Source of the DNA: Paracyclopina nana
Taxonomy: Eukaryota > Arthropoda > Copepoda > Cyclopoida > Cyclopettidae
DNA length: 64,000 bases
NCBI GenBank assembly: GCA_019096065.1
Contig: JAGUCH010000003.1
Location: forward strand, 6,076,001-6,140,000
Direction: 5' to 3'
In this document: piece by piece, positions 1-13,200 of the stretch
How positions within the stretch are numbered: the stretch's first letter is position 1
Layout: each line of letters begins with the position of its first letter
The notes under the pieces: generated by a model
What the model was told of the DNA's origin: nothing
Seen by the model: only the letters and a program-made list of their open reading frames with translations
Databases searched by the model: none
Program-made: the position numbers and the translations under genes

Positions 1-941
1 GGATCCTCCGGCAACACCTCCCTTTAGATCTTCCACCTCTGATCCAGGCTTATTGACATCAAACGACCTATGTGAAATAAGATAATTAGCAAAGCGGTGT
101 ATGGGTTACATTGAAGTGAAAGCACCTGATGATGATCAAATGGGGTTCAGAAGTGAAATCTCGGATTGGAACAGGGATTTTCTTTTCAATGTACTCGCAC
201 ACAACTTCAATGTTGTACTTAAGCTGTGCAGATATTGGTATGATTGGAGCTCCTTCAGCAACTGTGCCCTCAAGGAAGCGTAATATTTGATCATGTTGCT
301 CACGAGCTTGGGTGTCACGAATCAAGTCAATTTTGTTTTGCAAAATCAAAATGTGCTTCAGTTTCATAATTTCAATTGCTGCCAAATGCTCTGATGTCTG
401 AGGCTGGGGGCAAGATTCATTTCCAGCTGAAATAAGAAATGGTAATGCATTATTCACCTTTAGGAGTTCACTCATTTTCAATACCTATAAGCAGAAGAGC
501 AGCATCCATTACAGCTGCTCCGTTGAGCATGGTAGCCATCAAGATGTCGTGGCCTGGGCAATCCACAAATGACACATGTCGCACTAGCTCGTACTTGAAG
601 CCATTCATAACGAATACATCCTCTTTGCTTGAGCCCATGCTAGTGTAACAAATAGGCCTATGGCACTTTTTGTCGCTGCTCCTGTAAATCTTGGCATTGG
701 CATAGCCCAACTTGATAGTGATGTTTCTCTCCAGCTCATTTTTGAAACGAACAGTGTGGACTCCAGACAAGGCTTTGACAACAGTGGATTTTCCGTGGGC
801 TACATGGCCAATTGTGCCGATGTTGATGGTGGCTTGGCGACTAATTACTTCACGGCTCAAAGGAGTAAGCTTTGTTATGTCCAACGTTGACAGGTCCTGC
901 TTAGACAAATGAGGCTGTCCAGTGGTCACAGTAACAGACAT
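1..941 (-). CDS. EIF2S3: Translation initiation factor eIF2 subunit gamma (5' part, cut by window start)
   Basis: GTPase subunit of eIF2, which brings initiator Met-tRNA to the 40S ribosome in the cytosol. Exons read as 941-485, 426-126 and 67-1, with introns of 58 bp and 58 bp, all GT-AG and phase-consistent. The G1 motif GHVAHGKST, the switch-II segment [16 protein letters not shown] and the G4 motif QNKID are all visible, as is the [14 protein letters not shown] block typical of eukaryotic eIF2-gamma. The Cys-rich knuckle between switch I and II keeps two spaced Cys residues. The start ATG at 941 begins [17 protein letters not shown], a normal N terminus for the family. The coding region remains open at the window edge, so domains II and III lie outside. 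The gene follows the HOIP gene on the same strand. Confidence 0.97.
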
Positions 942-1293
942 AATGCTCTTGAAAGCTGACGAAAATTGAAATTAAGTCTGCCGCTACGGCGCCGGAAAAG
1001 AGAGTTTGTTGACGTTTTGCGCGGAACTTTTAGCGGAAATTTGTTGCGTGCAACCTCTCAGCACAAGTGAGTTCGCGAGAAATTTTTGATTATATGCAGC
1101 TTTTCAAGCATAAAATGTTTTTATTTATTCTTGATGGATAAATGGCTCAAATTAATATTGATAGTTAGTACAATGACCGTTTGCCGCAGGAGCTTTTGGA
1201 ATCACAGTTTCTTGGCATCCACGGTACCATATTATTCATGCATTTTCGAGTGGGACTTCAGTTGCAACGAGCTAATGTAATAGCTAATGAGTT
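942..1293. other. Short intergenic region between eIF2-gamma and the HOIP homologue
   Basis: Holds the eIF2-gamma promoter side (a GC-richer patch around 985-1030) and the 3' end of the HOIP gene. On the minus strand an AATAAA-type signal lies near 1120-1128, about 170 bp past the HOIP stop, and is the likely polyadenylation signal. No other feature is seen. Confidence 0.5.
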
Positions 1294-4200
1294 TTAATAC
1301 TTATCCAAAGCAGAATGAATTTTCCTCACCTGAGCCAATCTTTTCTTGTACTGGAATTCATACTCTCCTGGCCTTTGCTTAGGCATGAAATGATTTGCTC
1401 GAGCAAAAACTTGCTTCAACTCCCCTAAGTCAAGCAGTGACACGGGATCCACATTATTTTTGAATACCAACCCACACAAGTATTCGGTATAGTGAATCCT
1501 AAGTAGGGGTATGTGTTTTAAAACAATATAAATAATTCCAATATTGACCATGACATACTTGCAATAGCCTGCATAACTTTGGGGTGCAATTTCATTGCAC
1601 AATCCATCTACGAGTCCATCCGAGGATTCTTTCTGAACTTGTACCCTGCATCTTGCAATAAGTTGGCCCTTTAGATCTTCAGGCATTTCAGTAGAGTAAT
1701 CGATGCTGTTTGTCTGTAGAACACAACAAGTGTGAAGCTCATTATTTGAGCTAGTTTTATGCTCTGATACCTTCAAAAGTCGTTGCAAGTCTCCTGGCTC
1801 TTTATCCCTCAAGTAAAACAGGCAATGTCTAGGGTGATGAGCATGAAGTCCCATTTTCGCACATGCTGGCCCCTTTCCACATTTAACGCCCATTTTAAAT
1901 GGGCGCTCACAGCCAATGCAGAACTCATATTTGCACTGAGTGCAAGTGAAGTGCATGCACCCTCCCTTGGTGAGGGTGTAGCGAAATTTGCAATTTGGGC
2001 ATTGGATTCCGTGCTCTTGAAGGTGCTTCTCCACTCCTTTGGCTTGATTATCAGGGTCATTGTCTTCCTTCCAGGCAGCAAAGTCTTCGCATGAAAGACC
2101 CTCATGAGTGGATTCCCACTAAGAAATGAATAATTTCATGAGAATGTACTTTTGCCCTAGGCCTATGCGTTCTTACTGGTAACAAGCATTTGGCACATGA
2201 CATGGCCCTGCAATCAGGACAAACCAATTTTTTGTTCCTGGGATCAGCAATAAATCCAGAGGAGCACTGCAAAAAAGAGCTTTCTTGTAGCGTCCTAAAC
2301 GATTTCCTTGAGATTTGCATCGGCAAAAGCTTAATCTGTGCTTAAAAAAATTGCACAGAAATAATTCTCACTTTCAGCTCCACTTTCCTATAAATTGCTC
2401 TCAAGATATTAAGCTAACTGCACCTCAGTTTGGCATGCTTTTTTCCGTTCTCAGTAGAGGTGTATCGGGCTCAGGCCCGAGCCCGAAAGCCCGATACCAA
2501 TTTCTGGCCCGAGCTAAATAAGACCCCAGCCCGAGCCCGACTCGGGCCGATTTACAGAAAGCCCGAAAAAGCCCGAAATCATTTTCAAAAAGCCCGAAGT
2601 GGCCCGAATGACATTTTTTAAAAATTCAAAAACTTGTTCAAAATCAGAAAAACAATTGCTCCAGATTGTGAGCTTTAATATTGAGTTTGATTGTTAAGTA
2701 TCTCTTCATTTGCACAACCTTCAGTAATTGATGAGAATTTCATTACAATAAAGTGATTTTTATTCAGATTTTTCCTGAAAAATTGTAGAGTTTGTCTCGG
2801 CCCGAAAAGCCCGTAACATTTTTTGACTGGCCCGAAAAAGCCCAAAGCCTGAAAAAAAAGTTCAGGCCCGGCCCGACCCGACCCGAGTAATTTTTTGAAA
2901 GCCCGAGCCCGACCCGAGCCCGACATTTCTTGGCCCGATACACCTCTAGTTCTCAGCCAAGCTTTGATTTTTCTTGACGACTTCCGAATCAAACTCAGGG
3001 TGACCAGATGTGGCTATTTATAGCCAAAGTGGCTATTTTTGACCCGTGTGTGGCTACGGAAATTTAGGCCGAATAGCCATAGCCATTTGTGGCTATTTTT
3101 GAAAAGCCTGAAAATTTGATATTTTTACTTAATAAATACTTGAAAATCATCAAAGAAGCAGGGGGAAAAATTTAATTTGCAAAAACAGCTGACTTTAAAA
3201 AAAAATCTCTTGCCACCAAAACTTGCAGAAAATGATCATTTAATCCTTGCTTTCATCACAGCAATCCCAAAAATTGGATCAAATCTTCATGATAAATATT
3301 AGTCATTGTGAAAATTCCTAAAAATGTGGCTATTTTTCGCCAATTTGTGGCTATTTTGAGTCATTTTTCTTAGATAGCCAAATTTGGCTATTTTTGGGGA
3401 AAATCTGGCTACAACCCGATCAAATTTTCTGGTCACCCTGAATTCAAACTCAGTCGCGCTAAATATGACGCAGAGTGCAGCGCTCGTGCTTAAGAAGTTC
3501 AAATTGAAACTTATGCAGTGACCATTTTTGAAAGAGCAGCATTATCAAAGGAGCTAAAGGAAATAAGGTAAGAGAAATGTTCACCTTATAGCACCACTTA
3601 AAATTGGGGTCTTTCATGAGCGTGCGATCCCGGAGCTTCCTTTGAAAAAGATCATGCACATCCTGATCCACAATGGGTTTCAGCAGTGTATCCAGTCTAG
3701 CAAAGTAGTTCGCTGCCAAGTCATCATCATCCGCCAGTCCCTTGGGTTCCTGGCAAAAAGGGCACGTGGCCTCGCAGATATTTTTATCCTTGACCAAAAT
3801 GGTGAAATGCTTGGTGGCGCAATCACGGCAGCATCGGTGATCACAACTCGGCATCACGGAAATCTACGAAATCCTCATATTTCTTTCAGTCATGCACGCA
3901 CGTGTATCGGCTTACCTCCGTGACGTTCATGACGTTCATGCACAGCTCACACTCCTGTCTTAGGAATTTTGTTGCCGCGTACAAATCTGAGCAATTTTGA
4001 GCCGCAATCAAAGCTTCCTCCTCGGCCACGTCTTGCTCCTTGAGCTGCACGACAAGCTCACCCTTTTCGTAGGTGGGAATTTTGCCTTCTGCTAGAAGCT
4101 TGCGCACTTCCCGCTGCAAGGAGACAAAAGAGAAAAATGACTGAAAATTAGTCCACGCCTGAATGCCAGCCACTCACGTCGAATTTGTATTTTTCTCTCG

Positions 4201-7200
4201 CTTCAGCGATATTGACTGCTACCCCTCCAGTAGCCGCATTTCTCTTGCTTTCGTTATGATGATGTTCGCCCAAGATGTTGTTGTTCTTAGCCTCGGCAGC
4301 GACCTCATTAGTCGAGGCTGCCCTGTCATCAGTCGAAGGGGATGCAACAATGATGGGTGAATCTGGACGAGGAGGAGAAAAAGTGTCAAGCATCGCATCC
4401 ATCTTTTGCAAGCTTTTAAAAAGAGCTTTGAAGTCATTTGGCGGATGGCCAAGAAGCACGGCCAATTTAGATACACAAGTCTCATCAAAGCGCTAAAGCT
4501 AAAGTGGCTTATCTTTTGGGAGAGCGGATTACAAGCACAAATAACGAGCTAGCGGCTAGCTTTATAGCTAGCTTGGCCACCCTTCTGCTTTACTTTTGAA
4601 AGGAGGAAAAAATGTTGTTGCACTTGCTAATCCATTGTGAGCATTGTTGGGACACTATCTGATGTCTCCGAAAGTGGATACTTGTCTTTGCCACTCCATT
4701 CAAGTGGATCGATTTGAGGCTTTCTGAATTTCCTTATCTACCCTCTGACTAAATGCTTTTGACTACAAATTACCAGGAGACTGCAGGACTGCTTGGCCAC
4801 TTGTCACCTCCCCTGTTTCACCTTGTCCCCAGATCCTCATGAGAAACGGCTTTAATTGGACCTTGTTCAGTTCTTGGAACGCAGCCTCCACGTTGCCCTG
4901 GTTCGCTGTGAGCACGGTGACGATGTCTTCTCGCGTAAAGTTGCCTTTTCCACATAATTGATCATACTAAGCATTAATAAGAATTGAAAAGACAGTTTTT
5001 ATTTTAAGCCAGTTAAAATGTTACCTTCATTTGGCGCTGCTCTACGCATTCGGTGACTGCAGCCCAAATGTTGCCCTTATGCTTGCGTAGGGCTTCTTTG
5101 GCCTCCGGCTTGGACAGGGTACCTATTGTGTTTTCTTCGGCCTCGTGGCCCACATTTGAGGCCAAGGTAACCACGGTCTCCATCATGTTGTCCCAATTCT
5201 CCTTGAGCCATCCCACGGGGTTCGAATCTCCGCAATGATTGAGTGCGACTTGCACATCCTCCGCCGTGAACCCGTTTTGCTCTGCCTCCTGCAATTGCAA
5301 TGGACGATAAATTTTTTTTGTTTGGGCCACCTGTCAAATTCGAGCGTGCGAAAGCTTCTTACCCTCAGCAAACGGACGAGCTCTAACCCTTTCGTTTTTT
5401 GGAAAGTTAGATCGTCCATGCTTCTGCACAAGTTAGGATTGCGATCACCAGGAGCTCGACCCAAATATCCCCTGTCCACCGACATCGTGAACGATTCAAT
5501 TGGAGCCTGAGCCTACACAATTTAAACGGCAATAATTAGCTTTTTAAGATACTGTCAAGCCAGGGAAATCTAGCTAGAGATATACTCGTAAAAATGGAAA
5601 TGTGACACCATAATGTGCAAACTTTCCGCACAAACGAAAGAATGTTAAGCTGTACTCAAAGTATTTACTTACTGGCAGCTGTATTTTGGGGTATCCATTG
5701 CCACCACTGCCATGGCTTACGTAGCCACTGTCACCAAAGGCTTGCTGTCCCCCTTCGCTAAGGCCAAACTCTTTCCTTGATAGGTAACTTCCGCTGATCT
5801 CAGACTCCTCTTGGTGGCCTTGCACTGTGGCAGTAAAGTGCAGTGTCCCATCTTCAGCGCCACTCGAGCCAGAGCTGTTTTTCGCCGAGCTGCTTCGAAT
5901 CGTGCCTCGATGGGTCTCGATGAACCCATCATCTTCTAAACTGCGTCGATCCATATGTAGCGAGTGAGCTCTTCGCAGCGCTGGATCACGTTCGATATTG
6001 CGAGAAAACCTCTTGGTGCGAAAGTTCTTCTTGCCCCCCGCAACTCCAGCCTCTGAGGTTCGTCTGCTACTTTGCTTCTGCTGCTGGTCATATTGCTGCT
6101 GCAGATACTCCAAATCCCCCAATGAATGGCCTGACACTGACCTTTTAATGCTGGCTGAAGCCACAGGGCGGCCTATGTTATTTGCCGTGGAAGTATTCGA
6201 GTCGGCATCGTCGGAAAGGTACGATTTGGCTGGGGATGCTCTTGAGGCTCGAATCCAGTTGGCCTTTTCTTGCTGCCAAATATCACCGGAAAAGTCGTTG
6301 ATGGCAGGATTGTTGCGCGTTTGAGCTAAATACTTTTTTATGTCCACAACTTTACCCGGTGGACCGTGGTGGTGGTGTCCCTTCGGCTTGTCCACTTTGG
6401 ACTCCATCTCAAGCTTCGTTAGCTGAGGGTTGGAATTGGATTTCTTCAGAATTCCCTTGGCAGGAGCAGGAGCATCGAAGTTGGGCTTTCTCATGTTGCG
6501 CACGCTGGACGTTTCGCTGGAGGACTCGCTTTCCGCGTTGCTCCTTTTGTGGTTATGTCGGACAGCATAGTACTCGTTGATGGCGTCCTGTTCCAAGTCG
6601 CTCACGTTGTACTCGGGCACTGGGCTTTTGGCGTGCTTTTTCCTATTTTTGTTGCTGCGTCGTTTCAGGCTGTTGGTTTTGCTGTCGTTCCCTGATGTGC
6701 GGCTCGCGCTGCGCCTTAATCCGTTTTTACGGTCTCGTTCTGAAACATCCTCATCTTCGGACGTCTCGTATCTGCTAGAAGAGGATTTCTTCTTTTTGGT
6801 CGCGGCTTGCGATCGACTCCCACCAATTCTGCTATTTGCCCTTTCTTGCTCCTCTCCGCGTGACTGCTTGGAGGTTCTGCAGCACATGACGCAAACGCTG
6901 ATTCCGGGGTTGTTCACGTAGGTGCAATGCTCGCAAGTCCACGATTTCCGAGGGGCTCGCTTTGAATTGCTACCCGAGGAGATGGAGACGAAGTCGTTGT
7001 CGGACTCCCCCGTGAAAAAGTCCTCATCGTCGTCCTCATCCTCTAAATCATATCTGCGAGCCATCATCTCCTCTTCCATTTCTCCTTCCGAGTCATCGTC
7101 ATTCACCTCATCTTCGGAGCTGAAGGATTTCCTGTGGCTTCTGCTCGAGCCTCTGTAGTGCCTGCTACTCTTGGGCTGCTGGCTGTTGCTTCTAGAGTGA

Positions 7201-10200
7201 GGCCTCGACGACGATGACTGCTTTTGCATTTCGTGACCATTGACATTACTGCTTCCACTCCTCTTATTGTTTTTAAAAGCTCTGCTGTGAAACCTTTCTG
7301 ACCGGTTGCTCTTTTTGGATTTGTGGCTGTTCGAAGGAGAAGTGCCTCTCACAGAGGCCGACGGCTGGCCTAAACGCAATTCATGCATGCTACGATTGAG
7401 GCCGTTCGCCATTTGCGGTCTCATGCCAAAAAGCATGGGATTCACCATGGCTGCAGGGTTGATGTGCTGGTCCCACACTTGTCCGTTGGAGGACCAAGGA
7501 TCATCGATGTTTTGGTGGAGGCTCTTCGTGCTGGAGGCTCTGCGAAAATTCCTCTGCTGATCGAGCAGCTCTTGAACGTTGATGGTGGGCTGGTTCATCG
7601 TGGATTGCGTCGCATTCCAGGGCTCGTCCATCCACGAAATTCCGTTCGCGTCTCTCATGCGCGCGTTCGCCTCCTCGTGGGCAATGTCATGCAGGGAAGA
7701 GCTTTTGTTGAGTTTGAAAAACCTACTTCTTTGATTAGGTGGCATTCTGCGTCCACCGTGATCTTCGCCCATCATTTGGTGATGGCTTGGGTGTCGCTGC
7801 TGTTGCTGGTGGGGTCCAAATTGCATTTCTTCCAGGTATGGCGAGTTGGCCCAGGGCTGGGGCTCGACCATGCTACCGGGGCCTGGGTAGCAATTCATTT
7901 GATCCACATACCCACCAGGATACATATGTGGCTGCTGCATCATCACGGCTCGATTTGGAATGACTCCGTTCGCGTGCACTGGATAACCAGGCATGGGAAT
8001 TTCAGGTTGGCTCATCATGGGGTTGGAGGGATAGCTCAAATGCATGGGCGGCTGCGAGCTGGTGCTCTCTTTCCGTCTCAGGCTGGCCTCGTTGGGGTAG
8101 GCTGGTCGGGGTTGGAATGGGCCGGTGGTTGCATTTTTGGCTGGCAGTGCTGGTGGGGGGTGAGAAATGATCTCGGCTGGCGCCGGAGGAGGAGGTGGTG
8201 GCAGTGGTCGTCCGGCCATGGAATTATTCAGGCCGACCTTACGTGGCAGTGTCATCGATCGTGTCATTTGCCTTGAGACCGCAACAGGCGATTCTGGCGC
8301 AGATCCTTTCCTCGCGGGTGGGTTTTTCCTCGGTGGGGCGACAGGCGCGGCCACGTCTCCCTTGGGAGGCAGAGGCGGCCTTATGGTATTCAGCGCCTTT
8401 CGCACGTGCGGCATTCGCTTGGGGTGCCTGTGATACATGTCATCGCAGGCTAGACAAAAAATCTGCTCACTGCACGAGGCGCAGCGGACGATTGCAGATG
8501 CAGTCCCGCATAAGTCACACGCTGCTTCGCCTTCGCTTCTGCCCATAATGCCGCTCGAAGATGCAGCCTCCGAGGCTGTTGGGTGATGACGTAAGCCTAG
8601 GGCTGGCGGAGGTCCGATTTCCTCGTAGTCTGACTCGTTGGCATGCCTCCTCGTGCTCGTTATTGTGTTACTGCCTGCGACCTGAGATGAGATAAGGCAT
8701 GAAGTCCGCCCGTTAAAGTCACTGGCTTTGATAGCCGTATTGCTCGCCGCCAAGGGTTGGACCCGGTGCAAATCTAGGCCGGAGCACCTACTGGCCAAAG
8801 CCGATGACCACCTGTCCCGTGGCAACGGCTCCACTACATTCACCTTGACGAGAATACGAGTAGAAACGAGGCGCGATGGTTTTTACTTTTCACACTTACA
8901 TTGAACATCTTGAACGCGGCTGATGATTAAAGGCAACTTTCATGACACGCACGGAATCACGATCGATGATGGGCTACGGCTCACTTTTTCGTTACTAAAC
9001 TCGATGTGTAGCAGCAGGAGCAGTAGCTCGTTGCATGCTGCGAGCGCATACTTTGGCACGAAGTTGGGTTAAGATGTCGCCGATCTTGTTGTGCAACTTG
9101 GACAACGCGCACGTACCGCCGAAGCTCTGCGAAAGCTTGCAACTAACCGCCTTTTGCCTGCTAGCTCTCAAGCTGCCTCAAACTTCTTTGACTGAGTGAA
9201 AGGCACAATCATGCACCTCGAATTGTTTCTTGCCCTCACAATTTGTGAAAGTGCAGTAGTGTTACACGCGCACAACGCGCTGTGGCCGCGCAATAAAAAG
9301 AGTATGTGAAATGTGTAGTATGTATCTAGGACAGCAACGATCTACCTGAGTGTAGTATCCTTAGCAAAAAGTAGCATTACCGAGCACGAAAACGGAGCAA
9401 ATGAATGAAGGCTTGGTGAGGAGATTATGCTGCTGCTGCCATTGCTGGGCCTTCGCCTGCGAAGGGGCGGAGTTGGGCTACTTGTGCTGCTTATGCTTGG
9501 TATCTCAGTGGACCCGAGTAAAGTGGCAGCTCTTGCTCGTGAACTGCTTCTCCTCCGCCTTAAAGGTGGCGTAGGAGGCTGCTGGTTGTATCTCAATGGA
9601 GGCTTAGCTTTTGGTGGTAGGGGCGGTGTGCGTTCGCATCTGTTGAGGCTGCACGTCTTCATCCAGCTGGGCAACTTTTTCGCCTGACTCACATTAGGCC
9701 ATGCTTTTTGCCGAATCAAGAAGGCCGAGAGCTCCTCCTCGATCTCTGACAAAATGTCCTCGGTGTCGACTCGAATGCACGCTGGGGGCTGCTGCGGCCG
9801 CACTGAGCCCTCGTTCAGTCTGGCCCTCCATGAGCCGAACATGTTTATGTTAAAACGTGCGTTTTGTTCCTACCTCTGAGCTAAAGCGACTGACTCTCGC
9901 GAAAGCTACTCTCGCGGCAGCATCCTCCACAGCCTCAACAATCGCAGCTATTATACTACACAACTTCCTCGAGTTCAACGACAGTTTCCCTCCTCTCCTG
10001 TTCTACCCTATCTTAGTTTGCATGCTACGCATACTGTTCTTCCTCGTTAACGTACATTAGCCTCATTAGCACATCCATTATGATTACCTTATTCGAATCG
10101 GAGAAGGCCTCAACTGTTGCTGGTAGACTGGCTGCTCGCAGGTCTCTTGTGATATGATTGAGGGATACTTCACTTGTTGGTTCGATTCCCTGTTCCTCCT

Positions 10201-13200
10201 TGATATCGGTATTTCCTGGTGCCAGCATTGGAACGTCGGGGTAATAAACTGTGATAAGAAATAATGGTGTCAACAAAAAAGAACCTGCTAAAAGTAAGAG
10301 TTAGAATATGTACTGCAATAGTTTATTTTTTTTTCAACACAAATACAGTTCGGACTTTTTTATACATCAGAATGAAAACCGTTCCTAGCTGGCCCTACCA
10401 GGTACGGTAACATGTATACAAACACACTGTACTTGGTCGTAATGTAACAAACCCCACCGGATCTTGTCCTACCACCATGACAAACCGTAACAGGTCCTAC
10501 AATGACACTCCGTTCCTGGTAGAACAAAATGTATCATTTTACCCTTTAGAGAGCCGGTTTTTAGCATTCTTGTGGGTTAAAAGCGAAATCCTTGCAATTT
10601 TTAACAAGCCCACATAAACACAAAGTAAGGCGGATAAAATTGGACTTTTATTGGTGCAATTGCACCATAGAAAAAGGTTTTAGGCTTTCCAAAGTTTTTC
10701 AACAAAAATTATTAGGCTATGCCTTTTTTATCAGCTGATTGCACCAGCTTATAAGTGCCAAGAAATCTTTCAAATACTGGAGCAACTAAATATACAGATT
10801 ACTAGAACAAAAGCATGAATATTTTGGCGGGAGGACCAGGAACGGTATGTCATGGTGTTAGGCCCAAGTAAGGTGTGTCACAGTAGGATCAGGCATGGTC
10901 TTTAGGCACACCACCAGGGTAGCAAACTGTAACTGGGGTTAATGCAAGATCTGTATTCTAGGAAATATTTGTCATAACCAGATCTTCACAAAAAAGTTTG
11001 GCAGAGCAGCAATTGAAGAGCATCTACGTATTAGCTATTATTGAAGGTATCACATTTAAGATTCTTGCAATGAACAGACAATTAGTATAGGTAATTTTGT
11101 CTATAGACAGAACGTTATTTTTATGATTGCAACTTGCCCATACATTGAGATTGGTTAGTCATGCTCCGTAAGATTTTTCTACATTTTTTTTCCAGTTTTC
11201 ATTGTTCGAGTAATGAATGGAAATTTACTGTTGTAATTAATTTTATGCAATGCCAAAAAGGCCAGGCTATCTATGGATTTCTGGGGTAAAGGGAGAGACC
11301 CGCAAGTGAGAGCAACCTTAAAAAAAATCTGACTAAGACAATGGTGCCTTGATTTTTAAAATCTTATAAGGCAAATTCGTTAATGCAGGACGAATGCTGC
11401 CTGCTTCAGTTTCAAGGGCACTATTTTGGCATTGCCCGTGTATAGCCTGCTGAGCTCGTTAATTATAAGCATTTACGCAGATTTCGAAGGGCTAGCTGGC
11501 CCATGTACAGCTTGAAAGTTAATTCTTTCAATTTTATACATATTGAAAGATAGCGATAAATTATGGCTGCAACTTCTACTTATGAATTAATTAGTAGGGC
11601 ATTTCTTGGTTTTCTATTCCGATATGCGCAAAAAGTTTGTGTTGGCTTGTTAGAAAGCATTTCTGAAATAGTCTTTTTACCTTCAGGGTCATTCCCGGGA
11701 AAAGCTTCAGCCTCTTGCAGAAAGGCTAGAGTCTCAAGAGTTGGTGGCACCCGAATGAGCAAAGTTGATATTTCCACAGTAGCCAAAACCAATTCAACGG
11801 TGAGGTTGCCAATATGATCTGCGAAAAATTCTGGAACGACTGACCGCGGATATTGGAGTGCAAATCCCGTGTATTCGGTGTATCCCAGAGACTCGAGAAT
11901 TTCGCTGCCTCCCTTAATAATTAATAGATTGAAATCAGTTTTGAGAAGCGTAAAAAAGATTAAGTCAAACCTGGATGCTCTCCCAAGGAGCCCTGGTCGC
12001 AATTCCCTTCGTAACCATAATCTCCTTAGCTACAGGTATGGATCTCCATAAGGGATCTCTTTCTTCCTCTGGCCTTAAAAGCTCACTTCCAATTTTGGCT
12101 AGTTGGCTCATGGCCTCAGCAATATCCTCCAGCTCAATTCCGGATCTTTTATTGCGTTTGAGCAAATCTGACAGCCTTATCATGTTGTACTTCTCCTCCA
12201 AGCTGGCAGGGCACGAAAGAAATTTTCGAACCAGCATGCAGTCTTGCTCAGTTGGATACAAGCCTTGAAATATGCTGGAGAGCAAGTCCAGTTTGAGGGT
12301 TCGAATATTTGCATGCAGTGCGAGAGGAGGAGGAAGACCATTTGTATCCAAGTCTACCTCCTCCCATGTTGTTCCAACTGCTTTAGTCATCAGCTCGTGA
12401 TAACCGTCTCCATCGGGTATTTCGTCCTCCTTGGCCGATGCCACTGAATGCCCATCCATATCAAGGCTGACATCGAGAGTTTCAGTATCACTGCCCACTT
12501 CCTCAGTGGTCGAGTCGTCCTCATCAGACGGAGATGGGCTTTTTGGCAAAGCCTTCACATTGGGCGTTATAGTATCCTCTTGCTTTAATTTTTCCTCACA
12601 TTGAGTTGCTTCTGTCTCAGCCTCAATTGGAATGTCAGGATATGTAGGAGTCTTTTCACCTTCATCCTCGAGAGCCTCTTCATCATTGTCATCCTCTTCC
12701 TCGATGTCTTCTTCTTCTTCTTCATTCGTGTTAGATTCAATACCAAAAAATGTAGCATGAAATGCTTTATCCATTTGATCTCGAATTTTTGCTTCGGTTA
12801 TTGCACTTGAAGCGCTGTTGCTTTTTTCAAGATCTAAAATTGTGTCAGGAACTTGCTCAACCACAGCCTCGTTAGTTCCACACACACTGACGGTTTCATA
12901 TGGATTCTCAACCTTGGCCGGCTTGCCAGTTATGCCATCCATCGGTCTGGCATGATCTTGAGCTTTTTTCGGTAAGGCATACGTTGGCATAAGGTCTTCA
13001 TAGATTTTTGCCACGCCTCTCTTGAGAAAATCTACATTCGTGCTCATTTTCTGTATCCCATCAATGATTTCGTCCCGAATGCTCTGCATACTTGTAGTAC
13101 GCGACCGGATTGGGTCAAGGCACCTATCCTGCTGCTGCTTTCTTTTAGACGAAGGCAAAGGTAAGGTGACGGTAAAATTTGCAACCTGAGACACCGGTCG

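Noticed and set aside
7383..8276. 297-codon plus-strand open frame antisense to the HOIP large exon
   Set aside because: Lies over GC-rich coding sequence with a strong zinc-finger/NZF frame on the other strand; composition is His/Trp/Gly-rich with no domain. A shadow frame.
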